Assembly (NCBI GenBank): GCA_041484525.1
Contig: JBGPHT010000143.1
Coordinates: 1 to 19,454 of the forward strand
DNA: 19,454 bases
From: JBGPHT01 sp041484525
GTDB lineage: Bacteria; Acidobacteriota; Terriglobia; Bryobacterales; Bryobacteraceae
Direction: 5' to 3'
The notes under the pieces were generated by a model that was not told where the DNA came from, did not search any database, and saw only the letters and a program-made list of their open reading frames with translations. Made by a program: the position numbers and the translations under genes. Shown here one piece after another: positions 8,615 through 15,750 of this stretch. Within the stretch, counting starts at the first letter, position 1. Each line of letters opens with the position of its first letter.

Positions 8615-9143
8615 TGGTGCCGCTCTGGTTCTGGATCTTCTCCTGCAGCATCATCAATGCGTAGATGAGCTGCTCGGGACGCGGCGGGCAGCCGGGCACG
8701 AAGACGTCGATCGGGATCACCTGGTTGACGGGGATCAACGCATAATTATTGAACACGCCGGTCGAGGTGGCGCAGGCTCCCATCGAAATCGCCCACTTCG
8801 GCTCGGGCATCTGCTGGTACAGGTGGCGGATCACGGGCGCCATCTTATTCGACACCCGGCCGGCGATGATCATGAGGTCCGCCTGGCGCGGCGACCCGCG
8901 AAATACTTCGGCGCCGAAACGCGCGATATCGAAGCGCGAAGCGCTCATCGACATCATCTCGATGGCGCAGCAGGCCAGGCCGAAGCTCATGGGCCAGATG
9001 GAATTCTTGCGCGCCCAGTTCACCGCCCGATCGAGCGAGGTGAGCACGATGCCTTCGGACGCGGCGGCGGCGGCGTTCGCGACCGAGTAATCGTCAATGC
9101 GCGCGAACAACTCCGCGGGACCGCTGGCCAAGGGCTTTTCCAT
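8589..9143 (-). CDS. nuoB: NADH-quinone oxidoreductase subunit B (stand-alone nuoB)
   Basis: This 184-residue protein has all four ligands of the N2 [4Fe-4S] cluster of complex I. Cys58 and Cys59 lie in GLACCAIEM, Cys124 in GACATSTGVFNNYA, and Cys152 in PGCPPRPE. These residues sit at the quinone end of the peripheral arm, where electrons leave for quinone. Length and motif order match NuoB/PSST, so it looks functional. It is unusual in being isolated: nuoA, nuoC and nuoD are not next to it, malQ diverges upstream and the patatin gene converges and overlaps by 26 nt downstream. It may be a second copy or part of a scattered complex I set. The ATG at 9143 has only weak upstream purines. Confidence 0.95.
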   Translation of the reverse strand: MEKPLASGPAELFARIDDYSVANAAAAASEGIVLTSLDRAVNWARKNSIWPMSFGLACCAIEMMSMSASRFDIARFGAEVFRGSPRQADLMIIAGRVSNKMAPVIRHLYQQMPEPKWAISMGACATSTGVFNNYALIPVNQVIPIDVFVPGCPPRPEQLIYALMMLQEKIQNQSGTIKQVLNLA

Positions 9144-9152
9144 GTCCCTATT

Positions 9153-9181
9153 TTCGCATGCCGGCAGCGGTCCTGTAGAAT
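9153..9181 (+). promoter_or_regulatory. Candidate malQ promoter
   Basis: TTCGCA (9153-9158, 4/6 to the sigma-70 -35) and TAGAAT (9176-9181, 5/6 to the -10) are separated by 17 nt. The -10 ends 18 nt before the malQ ATG, which implies a leader of roughly a dozen nucleotides. This fits the absence of a good Shine-Dalgarno there. The whole nuoB-malQ gap is 56 nt, so any nuoB promoter must overlap it. The call is by pattern match only. Confidence 0.35.
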
Positions 9182-9199
9182 CGAAGAGACCGCTCCTTC

Positions 9200-11422
9200 A
9201 TGCCAGCCGAGACCTTCGAGCAGCAACTCGATCGCGCCGCCCGAGTCTACGGCATCGGTCCCGGCTTCTGGGATATCTTCGGCCGCTATCACACCACGAC
9301 GCCGGAGCAGAAACGCGCCATCCTGCGCGCCATAGGCGTTCCCGCGGACTCCGCCGAGCAACTGGAGCGCTCGCTGGGAGAGGTGACGCGGCGCGAATGG
9401 GGAAGGCTGGTTCCGCCTTGCGTGGTAGCGCGGGAAGGCGCGGTGGAACTGCCGCTCCACATCCCCGCCGAGTCGCTGGGGGAGCGGGCGCACGTGCAGG
9501 TGCGGCAGGAGGACGGCGCCACCTGCGAGTTCGAACTGGACCTCTGGCACCTGCCGCAGACCGGCTCCATCGAGATGGAGGGGCGCACGTGGGTGCGCAA
9601 GCTGGTGCGCATTCCGATCCAACTGCCGCTCGGCTATCACGACATCACGGCGAGGCTGGGCGCGCACAGGGCGACCGCGCGATACATCGTGACGCCGGAC
9701 CGCGCCTGGACCGATCCGCACCTCGGCCGGGGTGGCCGCGCCGCCGGAATTGCGATCAGCCTGTACGGCGTCCGGTCGAAGCGCAACTGGGGTTGCGGCG
9801 ATTTTCGCGACCTGTTGGAGATCATCGACTGGGCCGCGCGGGACCTCGGCGTCAGCTTCGTGGGGCTGAACCCGCTGCATGCCATCCACAATCGCCGGCC
9901 CTTCAACACCAGTCCCTACCTGCCCAATTGCGTCTACTACCAGAATTTTCTCTACCTGGACGTCGAGGGCATGGAGGATTTCGCTGGCTGCCTCCACGCG
10001 CTGGGGCTGCGGCATTCCCCTGCCGTGGAAGCGGAAATCTACGAACTACGTCGCGCGCCTTTTGTGGAATACGAGCGTGTCAGCGCGCTTAAGCTGCGGT
10101 TTCTGAAGCTGCTATTTGTGCAGTTTCTGCGGGAATGGCGCAAGGGGTCGGCGCGGGCGCGCGAGTTCGACGCGTTTCGGCAGCGCGAAGGCGATCTGCT
10201 GGAGCGCTTCGCCACTTACTGCGCGCTCGACGAGCACCTGCACCGGACCAATGCGGAGTGGTGGGTCTGGCCGCAATGGCCCATGCCCTATCAGGACCCC
10301 GATTCCGAGGCGACCGCGCAGTTTCGGAAGCGGCGCTGGCGCGCGGTGATGTTCTACCAGTACCTGCAATGGCAGATCGATCTGCAGCTTGAACAGGCGC
10401 AGCAGCACGCGCGCGACCGGCATCTCTCGATCGGGCTCTACCACGACCTCGCGCTCGCCACCGATCGCTCCGGCTCCGACCTATGGGCGCACCGCCCCTT
10501 CTTCGTGGGCGGCTGCCGCGTGGGATCTCCACCGGATGATTTCTCGCCGGGCGGCCAGGATTGGGCTTTCCCGCCGCCCAACGCGGAGCGGCATCGGGAG
10601 GACGGGTACCGGCTGTTCGCCGAGACCATCCGCAAGAATTGCCGTCATGGCGGCGCGCTGCGCATCGACCACGTGATGCGGCTCTTCCGTCTGTACTGGA
10701 TCCCCGATGGGTGCGATGCCACACAAGGCGCGTACGTGCAGGAGCGATCGGACGATCTGGTGCGCGTGCTGGCCCTCGAAAGCGTGCGCAACCGGGTGAT
10801 CGTGGTGGGGGAAGACTTGGGAACGGTGGAGCCGGAGATCCGGGAAACGCTGGCGCGGTTCGGCATCCTGAGTTACCGCCTCTTCTACTTCGAGAAGAAT
10901 CAGGAGGGCGGATTCCGCCGCCATGAGGAGTATCCGCAGCACGCCCTCGTGTCGTCCACCACCCACGACCTTCCGACGCTGGCGGGCTTCTGGGCAGGCG
11001 CCGACCTGGACGCGCGCCTGGCGGCCGATGTGATCGATCGACCGGCCTTTGAAGCGCAATATAAGGAGCGCCAGGCAGAGAAGCAGAAGATGCTCGATCT
11101 ACTGTTCGGGCAGCACCTGCTGGCGCCGCACCTTCCCCGATCGGCGGCTGCGTATCCGGAGTTGACCGGTGAGTTGCACAATGCGGTGGTCGGTTTTCTG
11201 GCGATCACACCTTCGCAACTGCTCACCATCAACCAGGAAGACCTTACCAAGGAGCGCTTCCAGCAAAATCTGCCGAGCACGACGTGGCAGTATCCAAACT
11301 GGGGCCGGAAAATGCGGTTTACCGTGGAGCAATTGAGCACGGACGCGGAAGCCCGTGGCTTCACTACGATGTTCCGGGACTGGATAGAGAATTCGGGCAG
11401 AAGGAACCAGTCGCGGGACTAG
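9200..11422 (+). CDS. malQ: 4-alpha-glucanotransferase (amylomaltase, GH77)
   Basis: This enzyme moves alpha-1,4-glucan segments between maltodextrins and releases glucose, in cytoplasmic glycogen/maltodextrin turnover. The 740 residues correspond to the long MalQ form with an N-terminal extension (about 1-180) before the GH77 barrel. The barrel starts near GIAISLYGVRSKRNWGCGDF, with the acceptor-site region NTSPYLP following. The catalytic residues are visible: nucleophile Asp490 in ALRIDHVMRLFRLYW, acid/base Glu538 in VVGEDLGTV, and Asp590 in STTHDLPTLAGFW. The ATG at 9200 starts a plausible N-terminus. It is divergent from nuoB and appears monocistronic, followed by two stem-loops. No glycogen phosphorylase, branching enzyme or maltose transporter gene lies beside it here. 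Confidence 0.96.
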   Translation: MPAETFEQQLDRAARVYGIGPGFWDIFGRYHTTTPEQKRAILRAIGVPADSAEQLERSLGEVTRREWGRLVPPCVVAREGAVELPLHIPAESLGERAHVQVRQEDGATCEFELDLWHLPQTGSIEMEGRTWVRKLVRIPIQLPLGYHDITARLGAHRATARYIVTPDRAWTDPHLGRGGRAAGIAISLYGVRSKRNWGCGDFRDLLEIIDWAARDLGVSFVGLNPLHAIHNRRPFNTSPYLPNCVYYQNFLYLDVEGMEDFAGCLHALGLRHSPAVEAEIYELRRAPFVEYERVSALKLRFLKLLFVQFLREWRKGSARAREFDAFRQREGDLLERFATYCALDEHLHRTNAEWWVWPQWPMPYQDPDSEATAQFRKRRWRAVMFYQYLQWQIDLQLEQAQQHARDRHLSIGLYHDLALATDRSGSDLWAHRPFFVGGCRVGSPPDDFSPGGQDWAFPPPNAERHREDGYRLFAETIRKNCRHGGALRIDHVMRLFRLYWIPDGCDATQGAYVQERSDDLVRVLALESVRNRVIVVGEDLGTVEPEIRETLARFGILSYRLFYFEKNQEGGFRRHEEYPQHALVSSTTHDLPTLAGFWAGADLDARLAADVIDRPAFEAQYKERQAEKQKMLDLLFGQHLLAPHLPRSAAAYPELTGELHNAVVGFLAITPSQLLTINQEDLTKERFQQNLPSTTWQYPNWGRKMRFTVEQLSTDAEARGFTTMFRDWIENSGRRNQSRD

Positions 11423-11427
11423 AAGAC

Positions 11428-11456
11428 GGCGGGCGTCCGTTTCGAGGCCGCCCGCC
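11428..11456. other. Stem-loop 6 nt past malQ stop
   Basis: GGCGGGC (11428-11434) pairs perfectly with GCCCGCC (11450-11456) across a 15-nt loop. No T-run follows, so it does not meet the usual intrinsic-terminator pattern. Its position right after malQ, and before a convergent gene, suggests a transcript 3'-end structure. Confidence 0.4.
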
Positions 11457-11460
11457 ATGT

Positions 11461-11491
11461 GCAGAGCGTAGTGGAGTGAAGCACGCTCTGC
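11461..11491. other. Second stem-loop in the malQ / phosphoesterase convergent gap
   Basis: GCAGAGCGT (11461-11469) and ACGCTCTGC (11483-11491) make a perfect 9-bp stem with a 13-nt loop, 4 nt after the first stem-loop. No U-tract follows on either strand. The pair may form a tandem 3'-end structure or a repeat. The remaining gap (11492-11609) holds an 8-nt direct repeat GTAAGTCA and nothing else that I recognise. Confidence 0.4.
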
Positions 11492-11609
11492 CAAGCTTCC
11501 ACCGCAGCCGCAGGGGAAGGAACTTCAGTGTAACCCTGAGTAAGTCAGCGGTCAACACTGTGGGTAGTGAGCCGTGTAAGTCAAGATACTACTAACCTGT
11601 ACGGACTTA

Positions 11610-14291
11610 TTACCTTGGGGGGTTCGCGCCGCGCGGCAAACCTGGAATATGTTTGGCATCGTCCATCCGCAGCGAAGGAGTGCCTTGGCGGGCCTGGCGC
11701 GCAGTGGCCGGATCGAACACTTGCGTAACTACATTCCTGACGTGAAACGGAGTGAAATCGGGCACTGGTGTGAAGGCGTCCGCCAGATCCGCCGCCGACG
11801 CGTCGAACAGATTCAGCGGTGGCAATTGGAGAAGGCGAAAGATGGTCTTCAACAGTCCCGGAAAACTCGCGTTGGTGTGGGAAACGTACCCTCGCTTGAA
11901 CCATGGACCGGCGCCCAGCAGCACGGTACGATGCGCATCGATGTGATCTACGCCGCCTTGCGGATCGTCTTCCGTGATGAAGACCGCCATCTCCTTCCAC
12001 CATTTTGTCCCCGAGAGGTATTCGAGAATACGCCCGAGCGCGTAATCGTTGTCGACCACAAAGGATTCCTGATAAGGGTAGCCATCGTCCGGCCGCGCGC
12101 CGGCCATATGGTCGTTGGGCAGATGAATGAAGAGGAACTGCGGCAGCTCGGCGCCGGTCTTCACATATCGTTCGTCCAGTTCGCGGATCAACTGCGTAGC
12201 GCGATACTGGTCCGGGATATTCATGTTGAATCCGGGGTACTGGCGCGACGTATTGCGGAACAGCGGCTCGGGCATGGGTGCGTTAGTGAGGAACCGCCCG
12301 CCCGTCGGTTCCAGATCTTTACCTTCGTTGATTCCGGCTAACTCAAAACCTTCGCCGAAGTTATAGAAGGTTACACCGTTGCGTGCTAAGTGGTGCCAGA
12401 TAGTCCCGCCTTCCACTTGGTCCTCGGGATGTACGGAGGAATCCGAACCAGCAAAGAGGAGGCGCCCCGGCGCGCTGCCCAGCTTGAAGTTCTTTCGCGT
12501 GCTGTAGGCGGACATGAGCGACGATTCGGTCCATGCATTCGGATACGACCCGACCAGCCAATGGTGGCCGTCGACGCTAACATCGGAATCCGCGTAGAAG
12601 TTGTCGCTGAAGGCCCATTGCCGGGCGATGGCATGGTGGTTCGGCGTCACGGGCACGTCATTGATGTTGAGCTTCTGCCGCTTGCCGTCGATAAATCCGC
12701 GGCTGCCGAACCGCGCCAGTTCCGGAGCGCCCACCACGGGGCCGTTGCCGGCTTCCGCGATATCGCCCAGCACTTCGTCATAGGTCCGGTTCTCCTTGAC
12801 GATGAGCACCACGTGCTTCACCGCATCGGGGAGCGGCCGCACCGCTCCGGGGCGCGGCAGGAATCCGTTGGCCTCCATGACGAAGGCGGTGTGTGCCGGC
12901 AGTTCGTCGGGCGCCGGCATCGGAAATAGAGACAGCGTGCCCTGGCGCGCCGCATCCCGGATGGCGGCGGTCGAACTCGCGTTCGGCCCGGAACCGCGGC
13001 CGCGCCCGTTGGCCACAAAAACGGAATCGCGGTCCAACCCCACACGCGTGGGAAACCACCCCACTGGCACATGACCGAGCACGCGTTTGGCCCGCGGATC
13101 GATCACGCCCACGGCATTGATTCCCGCTTCGGCCACCAGCAGCCAGCCGGTCCGCTCATGGTACGCCAAACCGATCGGCAGCACGCCGCGGAACTGCTCC
13201 AGGCCGGGAATCCGGATGGGAATCTCGCTTTCCACGGCGTTGGTCTTGGCATCGATGACGGTGATGGAATCGTTGCCGCCGTTCGAGACGAAGACGCGAT
13301 CGGCAGCCGCCACTACTCCCGATGGGCTGCTCCCGCCATCGCTCTTATCCCCAAACGGCACACCGGTCCGGATGAACGTTTCGATCCTGGGCGCGGCGGG
13401 ACGACTCACGTCGATCACGCATAGCGAGTTCGATTCGCGGACGTTCGGATCGCCCAACCCCGGCACCTGCACGCTTCCCCGGGCGGTCTGCCGCTGGGCG
13501 CCCGCCACTGCCTCGGGGCTCGGGAAACCGAACGCCGGAAATGGCAGGCCGGTGTCGCGCGCCTGGGCGGGATCGGCGCCGGGGATTGCCTTGTACTCGA
13601 ACATACCAAGGTTGGTGACGTACAGTTTGCGCCGGTCGGGGGAGAGTGCGAGTGCGAATGGCAGGCGTCCCACGCGCACGGACGAGACCACCTGCCGTGA
13701 GTGGGTGTCGATGATGGCCACGCGGAAGTTGGCTTGATCGACCGCGTAGAGTAGGCCGCGTACGGAATCGTACGCCAGATCGCCGGTGAAGGAGTCGCGA
13801 AAACCGCCCTGGTTCAGATTGATGGCGCGGCGGCGTTCTTCGCTAGTGGAGTCGATCGAACTGATTCGTCCTGAATTACCCTCAGAAACAAAAATTGCAT
13901 GGTCGCTCGAAAACTGCACGCCCATGAAGACACCGCGCCACGGGGCTTTTTCCTCGTCGGCGTCATCGTCATCATCCCGATCGCCGCTGGCGAGGATCTG
14001 ACGTATGCTCCACGTCTGGCGGTCGCGGTCAAGCACGGTCAGGGAATTCCTGCCGGTGCCGCCGTTGGCGGTAACCACGGTCCGGCCGGTTGCACGGATA
14101 GCCAGTCCAAACGGTCCCGAGCCCGTTACGAACTGCTCGCCCAGCGGCGCAATCACACGTCCACCCGGCAGAATCGAGCTTCCCTGCCGCCGTAAGGCAG
14201 GGCGAATCCCGGCGGGCGCCGTCAAGTATTGCGCCGCCGTCAACCCGGCGAAAACCAGGGACGCGGTTAGAGTGCGCGCGCATGCCGGCAC
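11610..14291 (-). CDS. Secreted YVTN beta-propeller / phosphoesterase fusion protein
   Basis: In this 893-residue protein a short signal peptide (LTASLVFAGLTAAQ) is followed by a propeller region (about 50-450). Its repeats look like YVTN/NHL blades, for example LYVTNLGMFEYK, VFVSNGGNDSITVIDAKTN and LLVAEAGINAVGVIDP. From about 490 comes a phosphoesterase domain related to acid phosphatase/phospholipase C (alkaline-phosphatase superfamily). It starts with HVVLIVKENRTYDEVLGD (Glu500, Asn501), and later metal-site motifs include HLPNDHMAGARPDDG and ITEDDPQGGVDHIDAHRT. An acidic run, DRDDDDDADEE, lies near residue 105 in the propeller. Phosphate-ester hydrolysis outside the cytoplasm is likely; the substrate is unknown. 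The start is GTG 14291, with GGAGG only 1 nt upstream, an awkward spacing. No better in-frame start retains the signal peptide. Confidence 0.85.
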   Translation of the reverse strand: MPACARTLTASLVFAGLTAAQYLTAPAGIRPALRRQGSSILPGGRVIAPLGEQFVTGSGPFGLAIRATGRTVVTANGGTGRNSLTVLDRDRQTWSIRQILASGDRDDDDDADEEKAPWRGVFMGVQFSSDHAIFVSEGNSGRISSIDSTSEERRRAINLNQGGFRDSFTGDLAYDSVRGLLYAVDQANFRVAIIDTHSRQVVSSVRVGRLPFALALSPDRRKLYVTNLGMFEYKAIPGADPAQARDTGLPFPAFGFPSPEAVAGAQRQTARGSVQVPGLGDPNVRESNSLCVIDVSRPAAPRIETFIRTGVPFGDKSDGGSSPSGVVAAADRVFVSNGGNDSITVIDAKTNAVESEIPIRIPGLEQFRGVLPIGLAYHERTGWLLVAEAGINAVGVIDPRAKRVLGHVPVGWFPTRVGLDRDSVFVANGRGRGSGPNASSTAAIRDAARQGTLSLFPMPAPDELPAHTAFVMEANGFLPRPGAVRPLPDAVKHVVLIVKENRTYDEVLGDIAEAGNGPVVGAPELARFGSRGFIDGKRQKLNINDVPVTPNHHAIARQWAFSDNFYADSDVSVDGHHWLVGSYPNAWTESSLMSAYSTRKNFKLGSAPGRLLFAGSDSSVHPEDQVEGGTIWHHLARNGVTFYNFGEGFELAGINEGKDLEPTGGRFLTNAPMPEPLFRNTSRQYPGFNMNIPDQYRATQLIRELDERYVKTGAELPQFLFIHLPNDHMAGARPDDGYPYQESFVVDNDYALGRILEYLSGTKWWKEMAVFITEDDPQGGVDHIDAHRTVLLGAGPWFKRGYVSHTNASFPGLLKTIFRLLQLPPLNLFDASAADLADAFTPVPDFTPFHVRNVVTQVFDPATARQARQGTPSLRMDDAKHIPGLPRGANPPR

Positions 14292-14484
14292 GCCTCCATG
14301 ATATACCGCGCTCCAACTGTCCCTTATGGAACACTTGTGCAGTTTAGGAATTCACTGACCGCGTAATCTTGGTGCAGCCGGTAAACAATTCCACCTATCA
14401 AGAGCAAGAGGGATTCGCCTCTATATCACATGCAACCTGAATAAGCCCTTTACGTATGTACGACTATGTCAGGTTTCAGACGGG

Positions 14485-14514
14485 TTGCACTCATGTGCGG
14501 AAGCGTCGTATTCT
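14485..14514 (+). promoter_or_regulatory. Weak candidate promoter with dyad, upstream of the DUF5818-like gene
   Basis: TTGCAC (14485-14490) and TATTCT (14509-14514) are 18 nt apart, 53 nt before the start codon. The -35 overlaps a small dyad, GCAC-TCAT-GTGC (14487-14498), which could be a regulator site. The rest of the divergent gap 14292-14484 shows only weak dyads, such as AACCTGA (14434-14440) with TCAGGTT (14469-14475) and GGAATT (14347-14352) with AATTCC (14387-14392). Nothing in it resembles a known RNA gene. Confidence 0.25.
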
Positions 14515-14566
14515 TTGGCACGTGAAGTGCTGCAACTTGTTGAAACGTCCTGATATGAGGAACGTG

Positions 14567-14956
14567 ATGGGTCGCCTGCGGACGTACATTTCGTTACCAA
14601 TCCTCGCACTGGCCACATCCCTTTGGGCCGGCCAGCCCACGCGATTTTTCGATTCTTCCAGCCCCCAATTGCATCAGGAAAAAAAGCAGCCGCCAACCGA
14701 GGGCAAAGAAAAAGAGAAAATAAATTCTCTGACGGGGTGCATAGACGAGCAGGAGGGACGGTATATTTTGGTTGACGACCGGGAGTTGAAGCCGATCGCC
14801 GACCTGGAGGCGGTTGGCTTTCCAACGGAGGGCTTCGCCAAACATGTGGGCCACAAGGTCATCGTCCGGGGGATATCAAATCCGGGTGGGACCCGTCCTA
14901 TATTCAAGGTGCGAACGATCGAGACAGTCAGCGAGTCGTGCGCGCCAAGTCACTAG
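14567..14956 (+). CDS. Small exported protein, DUF5818-like
   Basis: This 129-residue protein has an N-terminal signal peptide (RTYISLPILALATSLWA, likely cleaved before GQP) and a charged linker rich in Lys, Glu and Gln (about 34-50). A compact C-terminal domain with LTGCIDEQEGRYILVDD, then GFAKHVGHKVIVRG, ends near SESC. The domain resembles the DUF5818 family of small acidobacterial proteins. The predicted fold is a beta-barrel/OB-like module with two cysteines. Function is unknown. The start at 14567 is chosen because AGGAA (14558-14562) sits just upstream; the frame is open to 14456, but that longer N-terminus is not signal-like. The crp-family gene follows after 45 nt on the same strand, so the two are probably one operon. 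Confidence 0.75.
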   Translation: MGRLRTYISLPILALATSLWAGQPTRFFDSSSPQLHQEKKQPPTEGKEKEKINSLTGCIDEQEGRYILVDDRELKPIADLEAVGFPTEGFAKHVGHKVIVRGISNPGGTRPIFKVRTIETVSESCAPSH

Positions 14957-15001
14957 CTTTCGCAGCAGGGGTAAGTTTCAAAACCGTCTTTGGAGGAGAC
15001 A

Positions 15002-15679
15002 ATGGCATCCAGTTCCACAGTAGTAACGCCACAACAAAAACCGCTCGAGGATCCGCTAGCGCATTTGCCGTGCTCCAGTATTGTCGAGTATCGCAAAGGC
15101 CAGATGATCTACAACCAGGACCAACCTTCCACCAGCATCTATCTGGTGATCGACGGCAAGGTAAAGGTCTCCCGACTGGCTGACGACGGCCACCAGGTGG
15201 TGGTCGACATCTACCAACCCGACGAATTCTTCGGCGAATCGGCGTTCCTGAACCTGCCGCACCGGTCCGAACAGGCCACAGCTCTCGAAAACACCAAGCT
15301 CATGACGTGGACTACGTCAGAAATTGAAGACATCATCCTGAAACGGCCGCGTCTTGCGGTGGCGCTGCTGCAAATTCTGGTTCAACGCACTATCGACTTC
15401 ACCCACCGCATCGAGAGCTTTTCGGTTGACAACATCGCCCGGCGCCTGGCCCGCTCATTGATACGCTTTTCCGAGCGGCTGGGAACGCCGGAGGATGACG
15501 GGTCGGTCCGCATGGTTCCGTTCACGCACGAGTTGCTGTCGCAATACGTCGGCACGTCGCGCGAAATCGTAACGCATTACATGAACCAATTCCGCAGGCA
15601 GGGGTATCTGAGGTATTCGCGAAAGGGAATCATTCTGTATCGCGACGCCTTCCGGGATTGGCTGCGGCAGAACGCCTAG
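15002..15679 (+). CDS. Crp/Fnr-family transcriptional regulator
   Basis: This 225-residue protein has a cyclic-nucleotide-binding-type beta-roll (about 20-130; IYLVIDGKVKVSRLADDGHQ, then FFGESAFLN). A dimerisation helix follows, then a Crp-type winged helix (about 140-225) with recognition helix TSREIVTHYMNQFRRQG. Only one cysteine (Cys24) is present near the N-terminus, so it cannot hold an FNR-like four-Cys iron-sulfur cluster. The cAMP-contact motif (family consensus FGExxL...RxA) is only partly matched as FGESAFLNLPHRSEQATA, so the ligand is uncertain. The start ATG 15002 is set by GGAGGA at 14992-14997; a TTG at 14990 is in frame but overlaps that ribosome site. It is likely co-transcribed with the upstream DUF5818-like gene. 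A strong terminator follows 18 nt after the stop. Confidence 0.93.
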   Translation: MASSSTVVTPQQKPLEDPLAHLPCSSIVEYRKGQMIYNQDQPSTSIYLVIDGKVKVSRLADDGHQVVVDIYQPDEFFGESAFLNLPHRSEQATALENTKLMTWTTSEIEDIILKRPRLAVALLQILVQRTIDFTHRIESFSVDNIARRLARSLIRFSERLGTPEDDGSVRMVPFTHELLSQYVGTSREIVTHYMNQFRRQGYLRYSRKGIILYRDAFRDWLRQNA

Positions 15680-15697
15680 ATTGCCGCCAAATTAGAA

Positions 15698-15739
15698 AGG
15701 GCCGGCCGGAATCACATCCGGGCCGGCCCTCAGCTTTTT
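15698..15739 (+). terminator. Intrinsic terminator after the Crp-family gene
   Basis: AGGGCCGGCC (15698-15707) pairs perfectly with GGCCGGCCCT (15721-15730), with extra GGA/TCC pairing inside the loop. CAGC then TTTTT (15735-15739) follows. On the minus strand the same stem is followed by TTCTAATTT, so it may also stop transcription arriving from the convergent M56 gene, whose stop lies 11 nt beyond the T-run. Confidence 0.85.
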
Positions 15740-15750
15740 AGCAGCCTTCT

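Noticed and set aside
9020..10015. A 331-codon minus-strand frame spanning the nuoB start and malQ
   Set aside because: It overlaps the coding parts of two well-supported genes in another frame and has no recognisable motif.
14456..14566. Extended N-terminus of the DUF5818-like gene
   Set aside because: The longer form places Cys- and Arg-rich residues before a clear signal peptide and lacks a Shine-Dalgarno. The ATG at 14567 has AGGAA at the right distance.
14292..14566. Possible RNA gene in the divergent intergenic region
   Set aside because: Only short, weak dyads are present (4-7 bp, some widely spaced), and no known riboswitch or sRNA pattern is recognised.
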